From: Chamaecyparis obtusa
Taxonomy: Eukaryota; Streptophyta; Pinopsida; Cupressales; Cupressaceae
Direction of reading: 5' to 3'
NCBI GenBank assembly: GCA_027943335.1
Contig: BSBK01008432.1
Location: 216,001 to 280,000, forward strand
Length of the DNA stretch: 64,000 bases
A program made the translations under genes and the position numbers. Numbering within the stretch: the first letter of the stretch is position 1; each line of letters begins with the position of its first letter. This document shows, piece by piece, positions 9,939 through 22,303 of this stretch. The notes under the pieces were generated by a model, which had not been told where the DNA came from, did no database searches, and saw nothing but the letters and a program-made list of their open reading frames with translations.

Positions 9939-12493
9939 CGCAACCACAATCATTTTGATTAAATTATACTTTATATGCTTGTATTTTGCAGGAAACAAAA
10001 GAAATGTCACCTTCATGAAAAGAAATGTCGCCTAAAAACAATCCAGTCACGCCTTCTTGCAATGAAATCACACCTTTGAGGAAAGAAATCACGCCTATGA
10101 GCTCTGTTTTCACGCCTGCATAACTAAAATTTTCCTGTGATCGATAACTTCTGTTCCGTCTTAGAATTCTTCTTCTGTCACCTGCATGTAAAGAAATCAT
10201 GCCTGTAATGAAAGAAATCACGCCTCTGCATTTTTGTCTGTCGCCTTTTGAGGTACAGAATGTCGCCTGTAAAAATGAAGTGTCGCCTCTGTACTTTCCA
10301 GCGTCACTTATAAGCTGGACAGTGTCACTTTTTGTTTTTTGTCTTGAGTTGCTTGGGACTGGTTTTTCATTTCTTTTATTACAGCAAAGGTCAACACAAA
10401 ATCTTGAATGACATTAAGGAAATGAACTTAGGTCCTAAGTGTCATTGTCAATTTGAAAATCAAACCAAATCTCAAATGCACTAAAGGAACAAACAACTCT
10501 ATTCCCTCATCTGTTTCAGATTTCAAAGCAAGCAAAAAAATTCAATCTTGAGTGATCTAAGGGATAAAACAAAGCTTTTTCAAAGTTCTTAAATCAACTC
10601 GCTAATCAAATCTTGAATGCACAAAAGGAAAGAACTTGCAACCGTTCAAATCATTTACATTTTGGAGAAAAGAACAAATCAAAATTTAATCACGAGTGTC
10701 TTCATTTCAAAGTTCAAACATCACTTAATCAAATTTGGGAAAATGAACAAAATCTGCTTGATGTGCATGTAGGAGTTTTTCAATTTTTGCATAAACCTTG
10801 TTAGAGTAAGCAACGTGGAACATCTGAACTTGGACAAGTTCACCTGTTCTGCTTTTAGCGAGGCCTGTCCAAGGAGAAGCGCTTCCTCCTCAGAGAATGA
10901 CCTCAAACCGGTATCCCCCCCGGCCGGTATACAAATAAGCGAATACCAAAAGAATCGCTTACATCTCCTAATCACCGGGCGTTCGTACCAAACACGTGTC
11001 TGGGGATGGTAAACATTCCTCTCCCCCAGCATTATTGGCAAGGCTCTTAAGTGAGTCACGGATGATTAGCATAACCGGGTATGGAGACACCACAGAATCA
11101 TTAGCAAACTGATAAACTAGAAGCTACCCTATCTACATCCGAAAGTATCAAAATCCTTGTGCAAGGACCGATTCCAAGGGGTTTACCGGGTCGCCTCAAG
11201 ATTACTCACCATTTGTATTCCCTTCGAGGGGATACCAAGCTGTGGGCAAGCGATTTTGATACTCACCTTCCTTAGGTAGATCTGTTTGAAGTGCTTGACA
11301 GTCAAAGACTCCGTGAAAACACTTGTTGAAACATACACTTTCAAAGCTTTGTCAGAGTCAGTTGTCTTTGTTTGTATCCCGCAGGGTTGCTTTGTCCCTT
11401 GCGGGGATTGCTTTGACTTTAACCTTTGCCATTGGAAACCTTTGTCTCAAAAATTAGAAGCCTCTTTTCCAAGTGATGCCCAGCAAGAACAAACATCCTA
11501 AAGCAAAGTTGCCCAAATCCCAAGCCTATCAAGAGTGAAAAGTTACCAAGAAGAACACCAAGACCTATCAAGCCATTATCCAAGCAACCAAAGCCGAAGA
11601 AAAGTCTCAAACCAGACTTGAGAACATTGCCCATAAAGCCCGCATCAAACAGTTCACCTTTTGTTTCCGAGTTAACCATCGTTTCATCAACCTTGAGCCA
11701 GAAAATTAGCCAATTCCTTGTTCATGTCTTGTCCCCTCTTCGGATCTTGAAACCTTGTCTCAACAGCCTTGCATCTTAGTTTCATCCTAGTTTCACCCTT
11801 TGTATCAGCATCAAAACCCTAGTTGCATTTCAAGAACATCATAAAAGTTGCATCTGCATTCATCCTCCTACCAGCATTCTAGAATCAGTCCTTGTCATTT
11901 GCACTTGCATCATCCTTCTAGAGCATTGTCCCTTCACCCTTCAATACCTTTTCCACCAGCATCCCCCCATCAGCTTTCCATATCTTTCCAGCAGATCCAC
12001 CATCTTTTGTTCCAAATCCAGAGTTCCACCAACACTTAGTGTTCTACCTTTTGAGTTGTTCCTATCCTATATCCAAGATCAGAGACCATCATCCTCTTTT
12101 TGACACAACGTGTTGTCATAAAGAAATCAAACCTTTTCCTTGCATAGCCATCATCTCGAGCAAGAGATTGGAGTACATTGATAAGAAACTTATTGACCGA
12201 AGATCATCAGTCTATCTTAGGTTGACCCCATCATATCTCTGATCCTCCATTTGGGAAAAACGGCAGCTCATTTGTTGACCACTCAGTAATCTTTCACCAG
12301 CTTTCCACCAGCAACCTATCTTTCCTCCACCATCTTGATCCATATCCATTCCATTCAGCTTCCATCATTGCCATCTTGATCCCTATCTTTGCATTTGCAT
12401 CTTAGAAATCATCATCTTTAGAAGTTCATCAACTTTGCATCCATCAACATCTTTTAGCCAAACATCTTGCATCCATTTAGCACTTGCATCTCC
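9939..12493 (+). other. Element C long leader
   Basis: This is 2.5 kb of untranslated leader between the primer site and gag. Short open frames occur, but none shows a recognisable domain. Its first part (10001-10326) holds an array of short degenerate motifs. The block near 10850-11250 is GC-richer than the surroundings. Long leaders are usual in Tat elements. Confidence 0.65.
10001..10326 (+). repeat. Degenerate short-motif array in the element C leader
   Basis: About fourteen copies of a motif close to (A/G)TCACGCCT or GTCGCCT occur in about 325 bases. Many are preceded by GAAAGAAA, and spacing is about 15-35 bases. Examples are ATGTCGCC, GTCACGCC, ATCACGCC and GTGTCGCC. Confidence 0.6.
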
Positions 12494-15400
12494 ATGCCTG
12501 TTGAGACCAGATCTCGGAAAAGAAGGAGCATGAATCCTTATCCACCAACAACCTCATCTGATCCCAACCTTTTCACCAACGCTATGATGACCTACAATTC
12601 CCAGATCTAAGCCAGTAACCCATGTGAAGATCCAAACATCCCTTCATCCCTGTTGGCAATCCAAGCATTTGCAAATCCTCCAAAAAGCCCACCAATGACT
12701 AATGCCCTTATACCGCAACATCAGCAAAGTACGTTTGCCCACTACCTGCCAGAAAGTACCTCCATCCCATCATCTCTCTATCCACGCATCCCCATCAAAA
12801 CAATCCAAGTTCCAGCACAAGCATATTCTCCGTTCCCCGATCCTATCATGCAAACACTCCAAGAGCTTTCCATCATTCCCCTTTTCTTGCAAGGAAGCCT
12901 CGCCAGTCCCACAACACAAGCTGCAGCGCCATCCGCTCCATCTCCTACCCCTTTTGCTTCATCATCTTCTATGGCTGCCCAAGCCCAAATCCAACACTTA
13001 ACCCAAAGTCAGCTTCCACCTCTCATGCAAGCTTTTACACCAAAAGCTTCACCCCCATCCGCAAGTCAAGCAACGCCTTTCACCATCAAAGGAGCACCGT
13101 CACCCTTCACCCCCCAAGCACCTGTACCCTCTTTTTTGGGGTTAGCGTAATCGCTTCCCATTTCAACCTCATCTTTCTCTTGGGTGTTTCCTTCATTTTC
13201 CTCCTCACAAGCATCCGCTCAACCACAACCTCAACAAGCTCCTTTCCCTCAACCATCATTCGTGTCCCAAGCTCCCGTTGCTCCTACCATTCCATCATCC
13301 ACTGCAGTGCACCCTAACACAAGCTCTTAGTGGGGCCTTACACAAGAAGAAATGAAGGCATGGGGGATCCCATCTCAATCCCCTACATCTATGGTTGCAA
13401 GTCAACAAAATACCTTCACCCAAGCAGCACAATAGCAACTACCCCAACCACCGCCGGCTTCAAGCTATTCATCCCAAATCCCAAATACCTTCCAGCAAGT
13501 TCCACCACCTCAACAGCCAACTTTCCCCAGCTATCTTACCCCATCACCCTTTATTTCTAGCTTCCCCACATCTGTTCCACCTCTAAGTAACGCAGGCATG
13601 CACCCAGCTTATATCAGCCAAACCCAAAGCCAACCTCAGCAACTACCACCATCATACCTGCAAGCAGCATCGTTCCAACAGCCTCCCCCACAGCAACCAC
13701 ATATCCCTTTTCAGCAAACACCCATCATTCCTCAACAACAGCAAGTCCCTTGCTATCAGCCCCAGCAACAAATCCCTATCATCCCTCAGCAACAACAAGT
13801 TCCCACCCATCAGTTACAACAGCAAGTTCCAAATGTCTAATATCAGCAAGCAGTCCCACAACAACCACCATTTCAACAACAACAAGCAGCCCAACAACAT
13901 CAAGCGGTTCCATATCATTTACCACAATATCCCCCTATGCCACACCAGCAATATCCCCAGCAACCATTGCCCCAAAATCAGTTCTAACCCATTTATCCAC
14001 AGCAAGCGCCATATCCAGTTCCATAGCTTCCATCACAAGCAGAAGTCCCAGTTCCCTCGCCACTCAATGCTGAGTGGGAAGCAATGAAAAATGCTCTAAA
14101 AGAGCTACAAAGCGGAACAAAGAATAAAACATACAAGTTCGAAGAGGTGTGCTTATATCCTTTCGATCGGTCCATAGCAACTATCCCTTTTCTCAAGCAT
14201 TTTGAGATGCCCAAGTTCGACAAGTATCGGGGGAAAGGAGATCTAGTAAACCATATCAAAAAGTTCTACATGGCGTGCCAAGAAGTGGCTTACAGTGATA
14301 ACTATCTCCTATGCCTATTTTCCAAAAGCTTGGGAGGAACTGTTGTTGAGTGGTTTTACAAAATACCACATGGGACAGTAAAAACCTTTGCTGAACTCTC
14401 TGAGAAGTTCATCACACACTATGCCCATAATGTGGAGAATGAGTTGTCCTTGCTAGACCTATGCAACTCAAAATAGAAAGACAGAGAAAGCCTTGCAGAA
14501 TACTTGCAAAGATGGCAGAATCTTACAACCAGGTTATCATATCAGCCGCCAGAGAAGCATCTAACAAAGATCTTCATTGATAACCTGCATCCAAAGCTAT
14601 CCCATCACATGTGAATGAACTGTCTCCAGACATACCAAGACATCAAGAGCAAAGGCATAGGTATCGAGAAAGCTCTCCTAGACGAAGGCACTATTCGTCA
14701 CTTCAAGGATGATTCCAAAAACAAACCCAACAATGATAAATCCCGTTACTGGAATCGTAACAAGAATGTTGTTACAAAGGGAGCCACTGACACTAAGAAT
14801 GTACAATTTGTTGTGGCTAGCCCTACACCAACTCAAACATACCAACCACCACAAGCGCCCATCTATCAGCAACCACCAGCTCCCGCATATCAAGCACCTA
14901 TTTATCAGCAGCCTCCTCAAGCTCATCAACCACCTGTGCAACAGTATCAGCAGCAATACCAATAGCAACAGCCAGCACGTCAGGGAAATCCTGTTAACGC
15001 AGTTAACATTGCCCCAAGGCAGAACAAACCCAACAATCAAAACAATCCAAAGAGGACTTTCACACCTTTGGGTGAGCCTCTGGATCAGATCTTTTATCGG
15101 CTAGCCAAGGCAAATATGATCACATATCCGCCCATCCCACAGAAGGATGACAACGCACCAAAGTCTGATTGGTATAAAGAAAATGAATACTATGATTACC
15201 ATCGTGTGAAGGGGCACACAACATTGAAGTGCATGTGGCTTAAGAACTACATCCAGGATCTCATTGATCGCAAGGAGATCCAGGTCGATGCACCAGCTCA
15301 AGCTTCACCCAACACCGGTTTGCAAATATATCAAAATGTGTTCCCTCAACACGATGATGGGAAGAATCAAGCCAATGCCAATCAGCCCCAAAATCATGGT

Positions 15401-15535
15401 AAAGGCAAGCAAGAAGATCACACAGCGGCCTACATCAACTATGACAAGTATGTCGGATGCATAACTCAAGTTGAGCCCATCCAAGATGAGCCTACCATCA
15501 ATACCATCCACGTCAGAGGGCCGGATTGATAATGT
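12494..15535 (+). pseudogene. Element C gag (stops in frame)
   Basis: The frame begins at ATG 12494 with a basic start (TRSRKRRSMNP) and stays in one frame throughout. It passes through a long P/Q/S/T-rich segment (about 12650-14050). The gag core at 14084-14600 carries MPKFDKYRGKGDLVNHIKKF. After a second Q/P-rich linker comes a C-terminal block (about 15068-15529) with YYDYHRVKGHTTLKC, a CCHC-like knuckle in which the first C is Y/H. Gag forms the virus-like particle and binds the genomic RNA. In-frame stops occur around 12611, 13150, 13840, 13987, 14476, 14614, 14965 and 15529. Each can be read as CAA, CAG or CGA altered by one C-to-T change. Confidence 0.85.
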
Positions 15536-15718
15536 GCTGCAACTACCCGCAGTGGTAGGATAACTGTTGCCGGTGCTCCTCTGAGGTCAGCTGCTCCTCC
15601 AAGACCAACATCTACTGCATCCACGGCACAGCCTAACACCAGGCCAGCATCAAATGCATGTGCAACACAGCATAATGTACCAAGTGCACAATACAATATC
15701 ATAGAGCATCTTGGGAAC

Positions 15719-16825
15719 ATGCCAGCCCAAATATCTATCTTGGATTTGCTCCGCACATCACCCATCCATCAGGAGATCCTGGACAAAGCTCTAAAAGAAG
15801 GCCATGTCCCCACAGACATTAACACAACTCAGTTTGAAACTCTTGTGGGACACCTATCAGTAGCATGTGCCTTATCCTTCAAAGAATCTGATATACCAGA
15901 TGTTGCTCCTGACCACACTCTCCCTCTCCGCATTGCTGTCATGGTTAGAGATTTCGCCATCAAACGGGTCTTAATAGATAATGGCTCAGCTCTAAACTTA
16001 TGCACATTAAAATTCATCAAGAAGATCGGGTTCACGGAGGCCGACATACAACATGAGATGATCACTATCAAAGCATATGACAACTTGGAGCGTACCTCTG
16101 AAGGTACTATCACCTTGCCTATCCAGCTAGGCCCAGCAATGCAAGATACTATCTGCCACATTGTTGATCTTGACCTACCATTTAATATTCTTCTCGGCCG
16201 CCCATGGATTCATTCCATTAAGGTTGTACCATCTACTTACCATCAGTGCATCAAGTTTCCACATCAAGGCACTGAGGTTACCATCCACGCTGATCCTAAC
16301 CCCTTCGCATACTGCCGTGCGATGGAAGCATCTTTCCCTCATTCTACTCATTGTCCTGGAACCGATATTGGTACTTCTATTGCTAGCTCATCTCGATCCC
16401 ATCGCGATCCAGAGACCATCCTCTCTTCCACCTTATCATCCGTCAAGATCAACAACCAGGGTTGTGGAGAATACAGCCTCAGTGATGCATTTGCTGTAGG
16501 GGCTCTTCCACATGATCCACATACTCAAGGGCCCCCAAGTTGTCAAAACAAACCTATTGAGGAACATTATAAGCTCAAGAAAATTGGAAACATGACTTTT
16601 GAGTCTCATGGTACCATCAGCAGCAAAGAAATATTTCCAGATATTAACAAATGGTTGTACAAAGATCCCCCATCCCGTGACACGCAACTTCTTGAGTACT
16701 TCAAAGAGAAATACCCAATTCCCTACAAAAATGTCACAGAACACTATAACTATCAAGGTGGTGGTCTAGGACCACAAGAGGATGGAAATTTGTTTCCTAT
16801 CATACCATCCCAGAATCCAGAATAG
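15719..16825 (+). pseudogene. Element C protease region
   Basis: This is in the same frame as gag. An aspartic protease core is visible at about residues 70-175 of this open block. It has KRVLIDNGSALNL as the active-site loop (the D-N-G-S form common in Tat elements) and FNILLGRPWIHSIKV as the second conserved strand. The enzyme would cut the Gag-Pol precursor inside the particle. A linker of low complexity follows, before RT. The block ends at TAG 16823-16825, where CAG would continue the frame (NPE then QGL). Confidence 0.85.
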
Positions 16826-16894
16826 CAAGGACTTGGCTTTAATACCTCTCACCTGCTTAAACAAGAGCCCAATACCGCAACTGAGGGCAGCAAC

Positions 16895-18610
16895 ATGACT
16901 AGCGTTAACTTCTCGAATAGCCAGGATGACCTCATGGAAATCAAAGACATCCCCGAAGAGAAAGACATCCCATCCTACGACGATATCTTTGCCGACGACA
17001 CCCTCTTGGGGACTTCTGTCCTCCAACAACTATCCATCAACCTCATAGATCTTCCCCTCACAAACCCTGACCTCATAGATTGGGACCAACCAAGCATCGC
17101 ACACATCGATGAGTTCCAAAGTGCACAAGCACTCCTAGAATTCATGGGGGCATCAGGTCCAGCAAGCAATCAGGATCCAACATCAACCTCTGTCTATCAG
17201 CTTCACCCAGAAGGATATTTTGGGGAAGAGGCAAGCTTTAGTCGCAAAAATGAAATAGCAAAAGAACATCATGAGTCTTTATGTGAAAACCCTTCTGGGG
17301 CACATTCTGATTCCAAAATAGTAAAAATAAAGGGCGTATCTTCTAGTGAAAACTTGGCAATTCAGGTGCTAGAAGATGAAGCCTTGCCTCTTCCCCCTAT
17401 CCAAGATTATAGACCAGAGCAGTCGCCGATCATCATAGAGGAAACCAAGCCAATCAACTTGGGAACAGAAGAATATCCAAAGATCACCTACATTGCAGTC
17501 AACCTAACAGAAGGAGAAGAAATGGCTCTTAGCGCCTTGCTCAAGGAATCAGTTATCAACTTTGCATGGTCATACGCCCACATGCCTGGGCTTGATCCTA
17601 ATCTTGTCGTTCATCATCTAGCAGTGGATCCTAATGTCAAGCCAGTGAAGCAGAAGCTAAGGAAAATGCATCCAAAGGTAGCATTGCTCGTCAAAGTAGA
17701 GCTTGAGAAGCTCCTCCAAGCTAAGATCATCAGAGCAATAGATTATTCAGAGTGGATCTCTAACATGGTGCCAGTCACAAAGCCTTCTGGCGACATCAGA
17801 ATCTGTACTGATTTCAGGGACTTGAACAAGGCATGCCCTAAGGATGACTTCCCATTGCCAAACATAGACATGCTTGTAGACCTCACAGCGGGTCATGAGA
17901 TGTTATCATTAATGGATGGCTTTTCAGGCTACAACCAAATTCATATAGCGGAAGTAGATCAACATAAAACAACATTCACAACCCCATGGGGTACCTTCTG
18001 CTACAACATGATGCCATTTGGGCTAAAGAATGTAGGGGCCACATATCAAAGAGTAATGACAGCGATCTTCCATGACATGATCCACAAGATCCTTGAGGAC
18101 TATGTGGATGATATCCTTGCAAAATCCAAAACAAGAGATGAGCACCTCGACATCCTAGAGCGTGTTTTTGATCATCTGAATCATTATGGCTTAAAGCTTA
18201 ATCCTAAGAAATGTGTCTTTGGTGTTACATCTGGCAAGCTTCTAGGCTTCATCATCTCTAGATGAGGCATAGAGATCGATCCTAAAAAGGTAAAAGAAAT
18301 AATAGAGATGCCTCCACCAAGAAATCTCAAACAGCTTAGAAGCCTACAGGGCAAGCTTCAATCAGTTCAGCGGTTCATCTCACAACTAGCAGATAAGTGT
18401 CAACCCTTCTCACATCTCTTATGCAAAAACACCAACTTCAAGTGGGATCCCATATGTCAAAGAAGCTTTGATAAGCTCAAAGAGTATCTAGCTAATGCTC
18501 CAATCCTAGTACCACCAATTCCAGGATGCCCACTCATCCTTTACATCTCAACAATAGCTACAGCACTAGGGGCACTCCTAGCACAGCATGATGATGAAAA
18601 TAGAGAATGA
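16895..18610 (+). pseudogene. Element C reverse transcriptase
   Basis: The block starts with an acidic linker. The RT fingers and palm then run from about 17600: KQKLRKMHPKVALLV, SNMVPVTKPSGDIRICTDFRDLN, KDDFPLPNIDMLVD, FSGYNQIHIAEVDQHKTTF, MMPFGLKNVGATYQR and the catalytic EDYVDDILAKS (YVDD). The thumb and connection continue past a TGA at 18263-18265 to LRSLQGKLQSVQRFISQ. This enzyme copies the element RNA into DNA. Stops at 18263 and 18608 are both TGA where CGA fits the protein family (IS-R-GIE; RE-R-AVYY). The catalytic aspartates themselves are intact. Confidence 0.93.
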
Positions 18611-19357
18611 GCTGTCTACTACATCAGTCGCACTCTTGTGGGCTATGAGCTTAACTATTCACCCATGGAGAAAGCATGCCTAGTAGTGGTCTTTGCCACT
18701 CAAAAACTTAGGCATTACATGCTTAGCCACACAATCAAGCTCATATCAAAGGTGGACCCTCTTAAGTATCTGTTATCAAGGACAACCCTCATAGGCCGTA
18801 TGGCAAAATGGGTCATGTTACTCAGTGAATTTGACATTCAGTATGTAGATCACAAAGCAATCAAAGGGAAAGTCATTGCCGATCAACTAGCAGAAGCACC
18901 ACTAGTGGATGCCTATCCACTAATCATGGAATTCCCTGATGAACACTTATGCATGATTGAAGAGCAGCCCATGTGGAAACTATACTTTGATGGTTCCAAC
19001 ACATCCCATAGCTCTGGGGCAGGAATCCTATTCGTCACACCTCAAGGTGACTATATTCCAAAATCATTCAAGTTGGGATTCCCCTGTACCAACAACATTG
19101 CAGAATATGAGGCACTCATCTTAGGTCTCAAAATAGCTATCCAATGGAACATCACAGAACTACAAGTTTTTGGAGATTCACAGCTCATTATCAAGCAAGT
19201 CCTTGATGAGTATCAGACAAAGGATGACAAATTGCTACCCTACAAGCAACTGGTGGATAAACTGAAAGAGCATTTCCTACATCTACAATTCAATCAGATC
19301 CCAAGGCTTCAAAACAAAGCAGCAGATGCAATGGCAACCATTGGAAATCCCACGTGA
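18611..19357 (+). pseudogene. Element C RNase H and second (archaeal-type) RNase H
   Basis: The first part has the remains of the Gypsy RNase H (AVYYISRTL, YSPMEKACLVVVFATQKLRHY, and the closing LSEFDIQYVDHKAIKG). A second RNase H-like domain follows: WKLYFDGSNTSHSSGAGI, NNIAEYEALILGLKIA, LQVFGDSQLIIKQVLDE and QNKAADAMATIG. It keeps the D-E-D acidic residues. This duplicate domain marks the Tat lineage. A frameshift near 19345 moves the integrase into another frame, and the present frame ends at 19355-19357. Confidence 0.9.
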
Positions 19358-20714
19358 CGCAACACAATATGAATTTCTAGTCGAGCAGCTACATTCACCA
19401 GCTTATGAGAACGTCGATGCAGACGTGGTGTGTGTCTTGGTTGGTCCCCAATCCCCATGGTACCACGACATCCATGCATATCTAAAAAATGGTATCATAT
19501 CTCCCCATCTCACCAATAACCAACGCCAAAACCTTATTCGCAGAGCTTTCCGCTACACTCTTGTAGCCAATACCCTATATCGTCGTGGGTATCACAATAT
19601 CCTATCTAGATGTTTAGATTCAAACAAGGCCATCTTGGCCTTACAAGAAGTTCACGCTGGAATTTGCGGTGCCCACACAAGTGGCATGGTTCTAGCAAAG
19701 CAACTGCTTAGAGTTGGATATTATTGGCCAACAATGGAACATGATGCGTGTGAATTTGTCAAGAAATGTCTCCCATGTCAACAGCATGCCAATTTGATAC
19801 ATGCACCAGCACAAGATCTACAGCCTATTGCACCACCGTGGCCTTTTTCATGTTGGGGCCTCAACCTCGTTGGCTTGATCACCCCCCTCTCTTCGGATGG
19901 ACACAAGTATATCATAACAGCCACAGAGTACTTTACCAAATGGGTTGAAGCGATTCCACTCACCCTTACCACTGGCATCGAAATATCCAAGTTCATCCTC
20001 TACCATATCATTTGCCGCTTCGGCATACCATCTACCATCTTCACATACCATGGCACACCTTTTGAAAACCAGCATGTGGATGATTTGTGTGCCAGGCTCC
20101 ACATCCATCACCGTTTCTCTAGTCCATATTTCCGTCAAGGAAATGGCCAAGCTGAGGCAACTAACAAAATTATCTTGAAAATCCTCAAGAAGGTTGTCAA
20201 TGATTCTGGTCGTGACTGGCACCTCCAAATTGATCTCGCCCTTTGGGCCTATCGCACTTCTTATCGCACTCCCACAGGCACCACCCCATACTCCCTTGTA
20301 TATGGTGTTGAAGCCGTTCTACCAATCGAGGTCGAGCTTCCATCCTTGCGCATCTCCATGAAGAACTATACAACTGATGAAGACTATCGTGTGGCCCGGT
20401 TCACACAGCTAGATCTGCTAGATGAAAAGAGACAGCAAGCCTACGATCACCTGGTTGCATACCAGAATCGACTCAAAAGAAGTTATAACAAAAAGGTCCA
20501 TCCTAGACAATTCCAGGTCGGTGACATGGTCCTTAAAGAAAATCAGAAGGTCCTAGCAAATAGAGAAAAGAAAGGCAAGTTTGAGCCTACTTGGTTGGGC
20601 CCCTATGTTGTCACCGCATCCTTTGGCTCGGGAGCCTATCAGCTATCAACACCAGAAGGCGAGCCCTTCAATGATCCTATGAACATCATCCATCTGAAGA
20701 GGTTCTATGCCTGA
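19340..20714 (+). pseudogene. Element C integrase (catalytic residues lost)
   Basis: The HHCC zinc-binding domain is present (HAGICGAHTSGMVLAKQL, then CEFVKKCLPCQQHA). In the catalytic core, WGLNLVGLI stands where W-G-I-D-x-V-G is usual, so the first aspartate is asparagine. FGIPSTIFTYHGTPF stands where T/S-D-N-G-T is usual, so the second aspartate is tyrosine. The glutamate in GNGQAEATNK is kept. The C-terminal part has KFEPTWLGPYVV and MNIIHLKRFYA. Integrase would insert the DNA copy into the genome, but this copy could not. It lies in a different frame from the upstream RNase H, with a short overlap. Confidence 0.9.
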
Positions 20715-21410
20715 ACCTGATCCTGCATATATCAGAAAATCCAAAAACATTCAAAAAAGCAAAAAAGAAAAAGAAAAAGAAAAGAGAAAGAAAAAAATAA
20801 TCGTCCAAATGGTGAAAACTTGGCAATTCAAGCACCTTGGACAAGTATGTTGGTGAAAACCTGGCAAATAGGCACCAACATAGTAAACTGAGCTATTTAT
20901 CTATTCAGTTGTCCTTTCAGCTACCGTCCTCTTCCTCCATCTCTTAAATAGATCTCCCAGCAGTTCCATCTCCCCTATCTTCCAAGCATTCAGCTTCCAT
21001 CTTCCTCCAACCCATCTACAATCCATATCCTATTCCAAAGCTTTGTACCATATCTTGTACCATGTCCTTTTCCCTTTCCTGTACAGCACAATCCTCCCTG
21101 TATTTATCCTTCTTGTCTCTGTCCTAGTGAGAGTCCCGCCAAGTGTGTTTTTCCTATCCCCAATCCTGAGCTTCTGTACATATCCCTTGTGCATATCTTT
21201 CCTCCTTGTTGTACATAACCTTTGTCTGTCCTGCAGCAGCATTTGATCAAATATCTTGTCCCATCCCCAGCCTCAGAAAACTTTTAGTCCCACTCGGGCC
21301 TTGTGCTTCAGCAACATCAATTGTCGACTTATCCTTGCTCATCCTGATTATTCCTTGAACTTCAGCTTTTGCCAGCGAACAACTACACTTATTCTCTCAC
21401 CAACCCATGG

Positions 21411-21507
21411 GTCCTTGAGGATATATCGTTCCTCCTGTCTGACCTAATCTTCCATCCTGGTCCTTGAGGATATATCGTTCCTCCTGTCTGACCAATCTTC
21501 CCACCAT
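21411..21507 (+). repeat. 49-base tandem duplication
   Basis: The unit starting GTCCTTGAGGATATATCG at 21411 recurs at 21460. Both copies run on through TTCCTCCTGTCTGACC and AATCTTCC. Confidence 0.85.
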
Positions 21508-22088
21508 CAATCAAACCTAATCTCTTTCCTTGGCAAAGGATGTCTTTTTGGAGTTATCATTTTGATCTTGGATTTTTGTCCTTTGGGTCTTGTTAATCTT
21601 TTTTGGCTTCTCTTTATCCCAACAGGGTCACCATGATTCTTTATATCACGGTGTGCTGCGTGTGCGGATAATCTGGGGCAAGGTCTTTTGATCTTTCGCT
21701 TCTGCCTATGAGTCAGTTGTGTGTTTGTGGTTCCTTCAGCATCAGTTTCGCCATGTCGCCTCTGCGCTTCATGTGTGATGTTGGGGCAACCCTGTGTGTT
21801 TGTTTAGCGTCAGTCCTTGTCAGTCCTCTGCGACGTTCTTGACAGGCCTCGTGATCCCAGTATCCTTGGCAGGTCTCTAACATAGCTATATTAAATCTAG
21901 GTTGTGCACTCCCGTTTGCACTTGGAGCTATCTGGTCCCTTGCATTTATCATATAGATTAATCTTGCATCTTTGCATATCGCTGCATCTTGCATCTTGCA
22001 TTTCCATCTCATCTTGCATATCATCCATATTTGTTCTTAAAAATGAGGTTATTTATCTCCCCTTTCTTCCTAGGCCCTTTCCTTCCTC

Positions 22089-22212
22089 GTCCCGCCGGGC
22101 ACACTCTATCCCAGGGCGTAATCCCTCTTTCTCCTTGTCCCACTGGGCGCATCTTCCATGAGTTTGTCCCACCGGGGCATGTATACTCTTTCTCCTGGTC
22201 CACCCGGGCGTC
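22089..22212 (+). repeat. Repeated primer-site-complement motif
   Basis: Four degenerate copies occur of a motif close to GTCCCACCGGGCG: GTCCCGCCGGGCAC at 22089, GTCCCACTGGGCGC at 22137, GTCCCACCGGGGC at 22166 and GGTCCACCCGGGCGT at about 22197. A further copy, GTCCCACTCGGGCC, lies at 21287. The complement of the primer binding site at 9921 reads GTCCCACCGGGCGTGCCA. The copies share a CTCTTTCTCCT(T/G) context, so they form a small tandem array. Confidence 0.6.
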
Positions 22213-22286
22213 ATACCCTCTTCTTCTGATTCTAGCCTTGGCATCTTGTTTTCTTATCTTTGACGCCATGCCACTTGCGGCATCGC

Positions 22287-22303
22287 ATCAAAGAGGGGCA
22301 AAA
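22287..22303 (+). other. Polypurine tract of element C
   Basis: AAAGAGGGGCAAAA directly precedes the 3' LTR start (TGTAGACACC). This is the standard plus-strand priming site. Confidence 0.8.

Larger units (their letters stand above)
20715..22286 (+). other. Element C 3' untranslated internal region
   Basis: About 1.6 kb lies between the integrase stop and the polypurine tract. It starts with an A-rich run (20755-20800), is then pyrimidine-rich, and holds no convincing reading frame on either strand. It contains a 49-base tandem duplication (21411-21507) and several copies of a motif complementary to the primer site (21287-21300 and 22089-22212). Confidence 0.65.

Noticed and set aside
13750..14087. 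Overlapping open frames rich in S/T/P and N/H/Q
   Set aside because: They are frame-shifted readings of the CAA/CAG/CCA-rich gag of element C.
14678..15040. 120-codon minus-strand frame, Leu/Trp-rich, looking like a membrane protein
   Set aside because: It is the antisense of the gag Q/P-rich linker, where codon bias alone makes hydrophobic text.
15466..16161. Minus-strand frames of about 100 codons
   Set aside because: They are antisense to the element C gag end and protease, with no domain and no promoter.
19778..20228. Minus-strand frames of 72 and 126 codons under the integrase
   Set aside because: Shadows of the integrase coding strand.
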